In this document: piece by piece, positions 11,746 through 24,700 of the stretch
Numbering within the stretch: position 1 is the first letter of the stretch
Layout of the letters: every line of letters begins with the position of its first letter
Assembly (NCBI GenBank): GCA_914767715.1
Contig: OU612069.1
Location: forward strand, 12,025,387 to 12,089,386
Direction of reading: 5' to 3'
DNA: 64,000 bases
Source: Membranipora membranacea
Lineage: Eukaryota > Bryozoa > Gymnolaemata > Cheilostomatida > Membraniporidae
Notes under the pieces: generated by a model
What the model saw: only the letters and a program-made list of their open reading frames with translations
Told to the model about the DNA's origin: nothing
Databases searched by the model: none
Made by a program: the position numbers and the translations under genes

Positions 11746-12106
11746 CCCTATAGGAGTTTAGTTTTTGCGGCATTTAGGATTCGCTTTTTGCGTTGTTGCT
11801 TAGGTTGCGAAATTTAGTGTATCTTAAATTAAACTCACTCACCATAGTTTCATAAACAATGTACAATTATTATACAGGAATACACCTTACCTAAGCATGC
11901 AAGCTAGCAAGCTAGTGTGGTGTAGTGGTCTAAGTGGCTGCGTTGCAATCAGATGGAGATTTATGCCCTGTGGGCTCGAATCCCAGCTTGGATATTTTTT
12001 TTTAATTTTCACTAGTAAGCCTACTAGCGGAATTTAGTACTAGTGAAATTTAGTACCAGGTCCAGATAGCGAAATTAAACTCTAGCTAAATTAAACTCCT
12101 ATATGG
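11746..12106. mobile_element. MITE-like element enclosing a tRNA-like sequence
   Basis: The ends CCCTATAGGAGTTTAG (left) and TTAAACTCCTATATGG (right) are inverted copies (about 14 of 16). The inner part carries repeated GAAATTTAGTA motifs. At 11914-11995 there is a tRNA-like stretch with an A-box-like GTGGTGTAGTGGTCTAAG and a strong B box GGGCTCGAATCCC, but the acceptor ends do not pair, so it is not a working tRNA gene. Confidence 0.55.
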
Positions 12107-12789
12107 TAAGATGTTACCAAATTTTTGCTTTCACACTTACTTTGTACAAAGCTATAAGGATATTTTGTTTCGCATGATTTTAGTACTTTTGACAATTTTT
12201 TTTTATAGATATAGCAACTCTTTGTGGCGGAAAATTATAAAATAAAATATAATTTGCAATTTAATGTACTGGCGGCAGGAGGCATATTATTTTAACTATC
12301 CACCTCAAATATTGTATAATTCTGTTTAGTACTGCTGGCGGATGGGGCTTTTGTATGATATGGGAGCACAACTCCCAGGCGGGCGGTTCACCTAGATCAA
12401 GACATTGATTTGGTGTGGCCTAATGAAAGCAAAAATTGTTCTTATTTTTATGGTTGATTCTTTGCAGAGCTGTCCTCTCATGTTGTATATGCAGTGAAGC
12501 GTGTTCTATCACCCCTAGGCACAATATATAAGATGCTCTGTATGTAACGGTGTTGACATATGGTTATAAGCTGCACAACTGTAAGCTAGGCGTCATAGCT
12601 AGAACAAACTCGACAGACGTTGACTTGGGGATACATCATCAGAGTGAAAAATTGAAAATAGACTCAAGGATTTTCACTCCTGGAGAGCACACTGTTGTTC
12701 TCTATTAAGCACAGGGCGAGTTGTCAGATTTCTACGTTGTATTGACTCGGACAAACTCAACTTGGGTCAGGTTGACGCTAGCGGAGAGT

Positions 12790-15700
12790 ATGACGGAGGA
12801 TAACGAGAAAAACGGGATGATGGATATCGAGGAGCCTAGTGCAAATGGTAAGATATACAATTGTCTTGACCCCTAAAACTCTTGCCGGCGGCCTTTTGGT
12901 AGGGGGAGCCAACAGTTGTTTTAGCAGTTTGATTTTTCCGGCCAGAAATAGGGAAGGGGAAATATGTAGAACACAATGTCATGCTTAATTTAAGTGCACA
13001 ACGGCGGGTGCCATGCAAAGTAATGCAATTTCTCTTTCTGAAACATGGATAAGGGGGAGGGGAGGTAGCAAGTTTTCGCAGAAAACAAATAATTTGTTCG
13101 GATTGGAGAATCATATAGCCTTAAATCCACATTAAATTGATCGGTATGAAATTATTGTCACTGGCAAGATTGAAAAACGGGAAAATTAGACCATGTTTCC
13201 TCCGAAAATCGCATGCCAGTATAGACAATATGTAAAATCAAACAAAAGACCCTCACAAAAAGACAGTCTCTTCCCTCCCCATATTAGCTGTCAAGTACAG
13301 ATGAAATTTTGCATTATAGTAGCACTCATTTTGCAGCAGGAGTCCGTAGAGCGGCGGGGAGGGGGGGGTTCAGACTAAATCTAATCCAGTTTGTTGTGTC
13401 TTCTTTTCTAAGCTGAATATATTATCAAAAGCTTGCTCAATGACAGTTATATCATAAAGTATTTAGTATCTTCGATATTATTAATTAGCAACAATAACAG
13501 TTTTACATCCCTGCAAAAAAAAAAGATTTCATGTAATCCTCTCACGATTATGCCATTGAGGATAACAAAACAATGAACTGATTGTGTAACTGTTAGCTGT
13601 TTCGTTAGCTCTGATACTCTTCAGTGTTCATCAGGCTAACAATCTAGTGATAGCATCAAGATTCCAAGAAACCTTCTTGTAATCTGTGTAGTTTTGAAAA
13701 GTGAAGCTTTTTACTTTCACATTCTTTCAGAAAGTAAATATTAACATCAAAATGCCGAGTTCAACAACAAAGTGAAAACTGCCAATGCAAACCACCAAGC
13801 CCCCACTCTCTCCCCTTTCATTTTCGAAGTGTTACCAAGGAGTGAAAGACTTCTTTTCTTTTACTCATTGGTGTAACATGCCTAAACATATGTGATGAAG
13901 CGGCTCTTTCCGTTCTGATTCTGTGTGTTTGTGTCTGCGAGAAGTCAGATTTACAAAAAGATCAATTTGAAAGATTATTTAGAAAACAGGCAGAAATAAT
14001 ATCTCCCCTAGAAAATTGCACTGTCATTTGTAAATCGGCATTGTAATGGTTGCACTGATTATGATAAAGCTTTGTGTCATGTCATTGCATCTGTCATCAC
14101 CATGGTAATGAGATGGAAATAGGTTTTGAAAACAAAATCAAACCTGATTAACAAGAATCAATGACTGATATGCTATTCTTTATCTGTCAACTGGATGCTT
14201 GATATTACGCTATATCCAGATTTCTGTGAAGTTGATTGCAGAAATCTAATCACAAATCTGTTTTTTTTTAAATCTACAATTCCCCCTTATCACTAGGTCC
14301 ATGCACAAAGAAATAGTATTTAGATGTTTATGAGTAGCCTATGCCTGATGTCAAGAAGCCAAAGGGTCAGGCCAATCTTAGACTGGGCTCCCATGTAACG
14401 GGTTTGTGAGGTCAATGAACGTTTCAGTAAGAACATGTGCAAAACACTAATCGGGATCATGATTCCCAAATGTTTGCCTTGAGTTGTAAACCTTTCAGAT
14501 TCCACATTTCTATTTATTTTATTGATTTGCAGGAAACAAAAGAGAGACTTTCAACAATAAGATCGACTTCCTGATGGCCTGTGTCGGTTACTCTGTAGGG
14601 TTCGGTAATGTTTGGAGGTTTCCCTATCTCTGCTACAAGAACGGAGGAGGTAAGTCATAACTAGTAAAAGATAAAAACATGTTGTTGTTTATTTGTTTAA
14701 AGAGGTTTTCTAGAAAGTTTACAAATAACAGAGTAGTGAAAAAGTAACCCATGATGCAATTTTGGAACGTCGAGGTAATAAGAATGAATGAAGGCGCCTT
14801 GATAGAATTACATACTGGTAACACACTGCAAAGCTAGACCAAGTTTGGTCCATTTGTCTGCATTCCGAGTTGCTCCCGATCCACTGGTCACACCGCAGTG
14901 ACCAGTGGAAGTGAGCAACTGGAATCAAGGCAATTGGATTAAAATTGAACTACTGCATCGCCCATAACGTTTTGGTACGATAAGATATTATAACAAAAGC
15001 AATGTGGAGCTAGGCTGTTATTTGCAGATTGTAATTCTTCAATTCTGATTTCTAGGTGCTTTCCTCATACCCTACTTTATCATGGTGGTATTGGCTGGAA
15101 TCCCTATGTTTCTGATGGAGGTCTCTATTGGACAGTTCATGTCTGCCGGAGGGATTAAAGTCTGGAACATCAGCCCTCTGTTCATGGGTAAGTTACTTTG
15201 TCTTGCAAGGATGGGGCAACCTTTCAGGTTGTTATACAACCTGGACATAGAAACCAAATCCACACTGTCCGCAAGGTAGCCACGAGACATAGACTATCTA
15301 CACACCATAGAAGTAGTGGCACTTCCAACGAAAAAAGGCAACAAATTTGTGATGAAGAAAGGTTTCAAATAGTTTCTAATGTGGGACTCCACTGTAAGAA
15401 CTGAGTTATTAGTTTTCACTGAAAGTTTGGTTGTGATCTCTGTTTAAGGGAGGAGTTGCCTTGTTACGCTGCTATTGTTTGTTAGCTGAGTTTGAGTACC
15501 TGATGGATGAAATATTTCACAAGAATTCTGGCTGAATAATCATCCGAATTAGATTTTGTCTTTTTCCCTATGCAGAAGGTGCAATTAATCCATGAGAAGT
15601 TTTTTGAAACCCTGGTTGCCCTTTAAAATGATCGCAACGAAATCAGGTTTTTGGTAATACAGCAATACTCAATACTAGCAATACACATTTCACCATGCCA

Positions 15701-18700
15701 ATGTCACATTACTGCCTCTAAAACTAAGCCAATGATTTGTTGCACAATAATAGCAAGAAAAATCCTCGGTGTGAATGCTCTGAAAACTGAGATGTGGTGA
15801 AATGCAGCATTCTGATGACATCCTCAGGTTAGGCCTATATATTGATCTCAATATTCAAAGTGGTTGCGACGGAATCAGGTTTTTGGATCCATTATAGAGT
15901 TCTCAGTCTAATTTAGAAAACTGCTATAAGGTTTATTAACAACATGTTACCCTGTTTCAAATGATTTTCACTCAGAGTTGAGATTGGCAAGTACTAAAAA
16001 GGTACTAATTTGTATATAATATAAAAAAATAGTATCTTTTTAGTACCGTCACATCTCAACTTTGAATGGAAATCAGTTCTAACTGGGCAATATGTCGTTT
16101 ATAAGCCTGATGGCAGTTTTCTAAATTAGACTGAGAACTCCAGAGTGATACCACAACCTGATTCCATCGCAATCACTTTAAATATCATGACCAAGATGTA
16201 ACTATAAGATGGTCAAGGGCATACTGCATTTCACCACGCCTCAGTCACCCGCCTCAGTCACGGCAGTTTTCAGAGCATTCACACCAGACACTGAGGTGTT
16301 TTCTTGCTACTGATACGATATTGATACTCTGCTGCGCCACGCGGTGCTGATATTGAAATTGTGTCTGTTTTTGCAGATTTAGATATTTATGACAATTCTC
16401 TCCTCTCCAGCACAGTACCAAAAACACATCTTTACATTTTGAATACCAATGCACAACTCTCCTAATTGAGTCAGTCTAGCCCTGTTCACACGGCCACGGG
16501 TTTTGGTTTTTTGGGTCAGCCCTGATGCTGAGATAATAATGTACAATACAGTAGAATATTATATAACGTCTGAACAATGAACTTATCTTCTGAACTCAGT
16601 TAGGGCCTTAGCCACACAATGAAATGGAATCAAGTCATAGCAACATAGAGATAAAATCATTAACAATAATTTCGATTAGACAAAGGGTGCCTCAAATCAC
16701 AGCTTGACCACCTATCATCTGGTCTAATCCACAACAGCTACTATTGTGTAACAAGTCATTGGCTCACATTAATAGCCATGTATCCTTACTCTGTGATGTA
16801 ATGCAACATTGGCATAGTGAAATGTGGATTGCAAGATGACTGTTGTTTGTAGTCAATAGAGACTGCCTGAAATCGAAACTGACGAAAGTGTCACTAGCAA
16901 AAACAACTGAAACAGGACGCCTCAGTGATTACTAAACAATTGACCATCATGATAAATTTAGTAGTTATTGTCAACTCCTGTCAAATATTTGATGAATTTG
17001 ATTTAAACTGTATAAAACAAGGCTTCAAATAGGCTAGCTAGGAGTTAGTTCTTGGTTACTCCTTGGTATGTTCTGATTCCAAACAACTGCCTGACATGAT
17101 GGATTGGGGATAGAAATCACAGATGTCAAACTTGCTTTTCAATAGTTCTCCATGATTTAATTTTAATTTGCGTCTATTGATATGGTTTATATATATATAC
17201 ATTTTTGTTGCATCAACCATCATCCTAAGATGTTCTCCCTGATGTGTAAAGAAACCAATTCAAATCAGTCAACAAATAGTTTTCCAGCATTGTCTCCTGC
17301 TCTGCAGAAAAAACCAATCTTGTGGCGTTCGTTTACTGAAAGCAAGCGTTCTCAATGCCATGGTTTCTAGCAACCTCTAGATAACGCTTTGGAGTGGTTC
17401 AGGGAATCTTTGGGTCTCGCGACACTTGCCTAGCAGATGTGACAGCAATCACCTGTCATGTATCAGGTCATGACAGTGCATTTCCAATGACAGTGGCTGT
17501 CATTGGAAATGCCATAATAATAATCATTTCTTATCAACTTCCAGAAATAATGACATTTTAATAGACATTAATTACAATAACAATGACCAAATAATGGGCT
17601 GTGTCCTAGTTTAAGTGCACAAACGGTGCACTTAAACCAGGACACAAACGGTGCACTTAAACTAGGACACAGCCCATTATTTGGTCATCGTTATCTGCTA
17701 GGCAAGTGTCGCGAGACCTAAAGATTCCCTGAACCACTCCAAAGCGTTATCTAGAGGTTGCTAGAAACCATGGCATTGAGAACGCTTGCTTACTCTTACT
17801 AGCAATACACATTTCACCATGCCAATGTCACATTACTGCCTCTAAAACTAAGCCAATGATTTGTTGCACAATAATAGCAAGAAATTCGGTCACAATATTC
17901 AAAGTGGTTGCGACGGAATCAGGTTTTTGGATCCATTATAGAGTTCTCAGTCTAATTTAGAAAACTGCTATAAGGTTGATTAACAACATGTTACCCTGTT
18001 TCAAATGATTTTCACTCAGAGTTGAGATTGGCAAGTACTAAAAAGGTACTAATTTGTATATAATATAAAAAATTGTACCTTTTAAGTACCGTCACATCTC
18101 AAATTTGAATGGAAATCAGTTCTAACTGGGCAATATGTCGTTTATAAGCCTTATGGCAGTTTTCTAAATTAGACTGAGAACTCCAGAGTGATACCACAAC
18201 CTGATTCCATCGCAATCACTTTAAATATTATGACCAAGATGTAACTTTAAGATGGTCAAGGGCATACTGCATTTCACCACGCCTCAGTCACCCGCCTCAG
18301 TCACATTCACACCAGACACTGAGGTGTTTTCTTGCTACTGATATGATATTGATACTCTGCTGCGCCACGCGGTGCTGATATTGAAATTGTAAATTACAAT
18401 AACAATGACCAAATAATGGGCTGTGTCCTAGTTTAAGTGCTCAAACGGTGCAAGATGCTGGTAGAGGCATTTCAAAGTGGTTGATAATGAAATGCCTCTA
18501 CCAGCTTCTTGCACCGTTTGAGCACTTAAACTAGCTGTGTCCTGGTGTGTTGTGTTACGCTTTGCCGTCTTTATGAGTGTGAGCCAATCAATTATCACTT
18601 TGCTATTACCTAGTTTTTGCAAGTCATTGATATCATATGATATCACAGAGTAAAGATATACAGAGAGGTCACTTCAATGATAGTTATAGTGCCTGCGGTT

Positions 18701-21700
18701 TTTATCCACTGGGGGAAATTCATCAATCTGGCCACCTGTCAATTTCAGAATATATATAAGTTACAATAGAGTTTTGTCATGCAGACATAGCCACCTTTGA
18801 TAGGTCATAATTCATTCTGTATTTATCCTAAAGACTGATTTCTAACTTTTCTGAAATGTCCTATCTTTGAGCTATACACCATATTGTTGTCATTTTTTGC
18901 TAGGATACATAGGCTATGAGTAATCCAGGTTTTTAAAATGAGTTTTATCATATAGATTTACATAGGGCTTAGGTCAATGCACGGACATTTCCTAATTTTG
19001 ATGACCAGCCGTCTATCAATTGTCACACGTAAATCTATATGAAAAAACTCATTTTAAAAACCTGGATTACTCATAGCCTATGAATCCTAGCAAAAAATGA
19101 CAAGAATATGGTGTATAGCTTGAAGGTTGGACATTCCAACAAAGTTGGAAATCAGTCTTTAGGATAAATACAGAATGAATTATGGCCCATCAAAGGTAGG
19201 GATGTCTGCAAGAAAAATGTCATTATAACATATAGAGATAATGAGTTTTTGGCATCCAGCTGTGCACAATTTTCCCCCAGTGAATCAAAAACCCGCAGGC
19301 ACTATAACTATCATTGAAGTGTCCTCTCTGTATATCCTTATTCTGTGATGATATCCTATTTTCACATCCTTTTGGTAATACTATATAAGAGATAGTTTTT
19401 ACTCAGTTTAGTGTGTGTTGTTTGAGAGAGCAATAAATATGCTGGTGTGCAATTAAAAGTCTCGTCAATTCGCCCTAGTAACCGCTCAGTGTGCGGCATT
19501 GGGGTTTAGTGCCGTCACACAGATATGCCATCTTCTATCACACTTTCGACTGCAGTTCGCGTTAACGTCGCATCAGTTCTAGGGGGAGCTTTCGAGATTG
19601 GGTTACGAACCATGATGTACCTTAAAATTAAGTAACACGGTTAAGAGAACTTCAGTTAACAAACATGATTAACAGTTACAGGCCTAAGTGCATATTAAAA
19701 TACTATTAAAACTTAAAAAATACTAACTGAAAAGCGACATTAGTTTTTCCGGGCCAGGTGGTCCATGAAGCAACAGTTATTTATAAAAATTTTAAAAACT
19801 ATTAACAGTGAAGACTTTAAGTTACACCATGCCAAAGAACAAGGTTAGTTCTATTATGTGTTGCAATAACAACAAAAAATATGTATCAGTTTTCTGTCAA
19901 GTAACATTAACATCAGATGTGTTAACATTTACTTTTAGGTCTTAAAATCAATTATTTCCTTACCAGTAGCTGAATATCACATGCATAGTTTTCAAAACAA
20001 TATGGCTGAAAGATGACATCACATCCTGTTCAAAAATTAAGAGAAGACAATTCTAAAATAATTTTTCTCAGTGAAATGGGAGGTGGTCCGCCGTACCCCT
20101 GGGCCCACGGTGCCCCGTTTACCCCTATGCTAAAATTATTTGATATCTTTTATACTGTTATTTGCTAGTAAATTGTATAAAATAATTGTGATTTCACTGC
20201 TCTGAACCGCACTCCTCTTTATCTTTGTAGGTATCGGATTCGCCACAACAATAATCTTATTTCTACTGAACTGTTACTACAATGTGATCCTGAGTTGGGC
20301 TCTATACTTCTTGTTCGCCTCTTTTACATCTGAAGTACCATGGGGTCGATGTGATCAGAAATGGAACACCAAACATTGCACGTAAGTTTGCTGCTTGGTA
20401 CAGCCGTATGAGTAGGAGGTGGCTCAGTTGGTTAGAGTGCCGGTCTTCAACACGCGAGTGTTGAGGGTTGTGGGTTCCAATCCCACAGTAGTCCACTGAC
20501 TACTGGGAGTTGTTGGACCCCCAGGTGTGCTCTGACCTGCCTACAAACTGAGAGCAAATTGGCGCAGACATTGCGGCTTAGCCGCTAATGCACCCCTATC
20601 TCGGTGAGTGATGAAACCTTGAGATTTTAACCAACATTTAAACCAACAATATATCACGATTTAAACGTGCTTTAAAATAGCAGGATTGTTCACGATATGA
20701 TCAAGGATACAAATCACTTTTGTTTTAAAGCATGGTTGTGCTTCAAAGAATTTTTTTCAAGAGAATATATAAACACAAATTAGTAGCTGTAAGGTGTATA
20801 AAAAAAGGGGCTCAGCTAATCACCATAATTACCTGTAAGTGAATATTAAGTAGGCATCCAAGACTCAGAATATTAGCAGTTTTGCTATTTTAAATTTTGT
20901 TTATTGGAATCAATGATTGCTGGAACATCAATGCAATGGAATATGATTTGATATTTATATATACGCCTGAGTGGTGTCTCACTTTGGAGTTAAGTACCGT
21001 CGTAAAGGCATATTTTACCTATGCTTCTCTGCCAGATGAACATATCTGGTTTCTTTATATAGTTTTGGCATATGCATTGGACAAAAGAAAAACCGATAAA
21101 TAAACTTTGAATGAACTATGTAAAATAGATATTATATGTCTACTAGATGTTTTAAATATGTATAATATATGTATAAAAGATGCATAATCATGGCTTATTG
21201 CTCATCAATTTAATGGCTATAGCTTCCCTTCTTAGATAAATCTTGAGTATTCGATTGCCGAGAGATGCTTGCATAAGACAGATAATCCTTATGCAAATTT
21301 CTTGCAGATTTTGTATTGTCTGCTTCATTCATGTCACTGAAGATTTCTACACAATGCCAGTTGAGAGAAGAAACACTTTTAGATAAAATTTCTTTATTGC
21401 TGAAGAATCTTTTCTTTCCACTCCTTCCTTTTTCATGATATAAGTATTAGAAGATTCTAAGAATTTATCAAAATGAAATTTCCTGTCTGGTCCCTGAAAG
21501 ATCGGGATAATATTCCGTGTCTAGCATTGGACCGATCCGATTCCAGAACAAAGCACTGTGTGTATAACTCGCAACAGTATCTTACATTTTGTGTTTTTAG
21601 CACTGATTGGTCGAAGGTCTCTAGCGCTAGAGCAGAAGCAGCAGCAGCAGCTAATATGTCACTGATAATAAGTAGCACATCCAGCAATGAGACCATACTG

Positions 21701-24700
21701 GACTACTACACAGACCCGGCCTCAGAGTACTGGATGTAAGTAGGGGGAGATAATCTCCACACTGATCACATGATATACTATTGCATGTATATCTCTCATC
21801 GATAGAGAGCGAACTAATTCACTTAGCATGAGGGATAAGATATGGTGTAACCAACCGAGTTCAAATTTCTCAATTAGGGGTGGGTACATGTTAGTAGTGT
21901 AGTCTCGATGTCAGTGTGGGTCATATCTACAGTTTTTGTTCGATAAAAATGGAAAAAGGAGATACCAAAAAGTTTCTGGACCTCAATAAACTCACTGTTG
22001 ATTGGCAGCTCAATACAAAACTCTAGTCACCAACGCTGTACTATACAATGTGAACAGCAGGTGCAGCTAGATCACTGATAGTGGAATACCAGAAACAAAC
22101 AACCTTGGAACAGGGGTTGTCGGATAAACTTTCTGCCCGTCACAAAAAAACTTTAGGGTTTGGGCTCATCTTTTGGCAATGGCTGATAATGGACTGCTGC
22201 TAGCACCAACCGATGCAAAGTTTAATCTACTTGCATATAGAATTTATAGGATTCGCATCATCAATATCTCTCAAAATAAATTTATGCCAACCATTTTGGG
22301 TGAGAACACATAGACTGACAATGTATCACACATATATTTGTTGATGTTTCTATAGATTAAGGTTCTCTTAATCATGTTAGGCATTGATAACTGAGAAGGT
22401 TTTTTAGAACAATCACTAAATTGAGTACGTTGGCTGCTTTAGAGACCTGGATAAAAAATGTAACAATGACCAACATTGTGATCGCCTAATAAGGTGCAAA
22501 ACACATGTTGTGAGTCTTTTGAAAAGTCAATGTTTTGTTATATTTATAACAATGTAAGAAGCCTAACTATATAACAATATATGTGAATAAACTGATGCTG
22601 TCATGCAATGCTCTGTGATGTTACAAAAAAATTGATTATAAAATCTAATTTGGGTACAAAAATATCTGAAAATGATGGTGATTTCTCACTGGCTAGCATA
22701 AGTCCTGTCATATTTCCTGTTGCAATATTTAACCTCCATGTATGTTTCCCTTGTAATACAACACAGATCACAATTTATTGAGAAAATGGTGGTCAACAAC
22801 AGTTTACCAGTAGGAAGGGGCTACTCATAATTAAGGCAAACTACATAAAACCCAAGCTAAATTCTCCGATCGATCAGTGAGAAAGCATTGCAACACAAAA
22901 CATTTTGATCTGATTATTTTATAGCTGCTTGCAAAGTACATGATTATTTGCCTGCTTGTTAAGTTTACCTGCATTATATTTCTCAGGCATAACGTGCTGA
23001 GTATATCTGATGGTATTGATCAGCCCGGTAAGATAAAGTGGGATCTCTGCCTGTGCCTGCTCCTAGCCTGGATTATTGTGTTTGCCTGCATATCAAAGGG
23101 AGTCAAAACTTCTGGCAAGGTTAGACAAGAAATAGATTGCAGAATGCAAGAATATTTTCCCTTACATTCTCTTGATTTTATTGTATTGACTGCTCTTTCT
23201 ATCAAAGATGAATATGTAAAACCTCAGACTGATATTTTTCTCAGTCTCTGAATTATTGCTTGGTGTTATGGAAGCATGATGTTGAAATTGGGTATATTTT
23301 GAGAGTTATCTGTTAGTGTTTCGTGAGTGGGCAACTCCTGAATTGCCCACTTCAGTGTTTGTAATTATTTTCAACAGGGAGTTTGGGACAAACTTCCTGT
23401 TTTCACCAGGTTTAAGGATTGGTTTTTAACATTATAATTTTATAATCTCAACACTGTTACCAATGATCATAAAGATCAAATAACGTTATTAGAAGTTGAT
23501 CATCAGTGTTACTAAGCTAGTCACCTGCCCATAACAAATAGCGAAAAGTAAATCTCTTAACAGCAAATCAACCATGCAATACTTGATAAATCCATTCATC
23601 AACATCCTGATCTTCATGGCAACCACTGCCTGAAATTGCATTATGGGAACAGTTTACATCAACTCATCAGAAATCTCTAACGTCGTAGTCGTAATTACTC
23701 TCATTATTTTATCTGCCAGGTGATGTACGTGACAGCCACTCTACCTTATCTGTTTCTGATCATTCTACTGATCAGGAACTGTATTCTACCTGGAGCAGGA
23801 ATCGGTATTCAATACTACCTCACTCCTAACGTCACCAAACTCGGAGAAATGCAGGTATGAGGCATGTAACTGGTTTAAATAAAAACAATAACAGAAAGAT
23901 TTTTATGTAGTTTTATACCTACCGGTATCAAAGTTTTAAATGACATGCCATTTTACACAATTGTTAACGTCTTTGACGGATTCATCTATAAACTGCTATC
24001 TTATCTAATAACAGTAATGCCGCTGCTATTGTATCGTTTTACAAATGTCATATCATATTTTAAGTTGTGAACTGGTTGTCGACTGATAGAGAAATGATAG
24101 TTCAAGTTTATCCAAGTCAAAGAGTGAGAGTGTTATCAAAAGCTATACAACCAATGTAGAGAGAGTCCATATATTTCTGCTGTTCACATTTTAAACTTAA
24201 CTTGCGCCTTGATGCTATGAAAGCATCGTTCTCCAGTTGATGTCATCACAACTATCAATCCTGGGAGACTGGCAATGAATTCTGTCAGACAGCTCCAGTT
24301 TAATGGTGATCAATGATGAAAATATGCTAACACTTGACTGTCATGTATTTGCATAATAAAGATGTTTTTCTTTGCTACAGACTTGGGTAGATGCAGGAAC
24401 CCAGATCTTCTTCTCGTATTCAATCGGTATCGGAGCTTCTACAGCTCTAGGTAGCTTCAATAAGTTCCATCATAACTCATACAGAGATACAATCATATTC
24501 GCTCTCGTGAACAGGTAGGTTCTTGCACTAATAATAATAAAAACAATGATAATATATACTTTATTGATCAAACCAGTATATCATGTGATTGTGATGTATA
24601 TGAAGAGAAAAATAATATTACAAGTCATCCGCTTCTACTACAAGCTTAGACATATTTCTAAAAATTATATTTTGTAAGTTCTGTTCATATGTATCATATA

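Larger units (their letters stand above)
8895..12789. other. Intergenic region between the RD-rich gene and SLC6
   Basis: This 3.9-kb interval holds the hairpin at 8956-9022, a small MITE at 10435-10567, minus-strand coding-like debris (about 10150-10750 and 11164-11575), an (ATC)-rich stretch near 11385-11435, a 12-base G run at 11465-11476 and the MITE with a tRNA-like core at 11746-12106. The SLC6 promoter should lie in the last few hundred bases; I see no clear TATA box. Confidence 0.5.
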
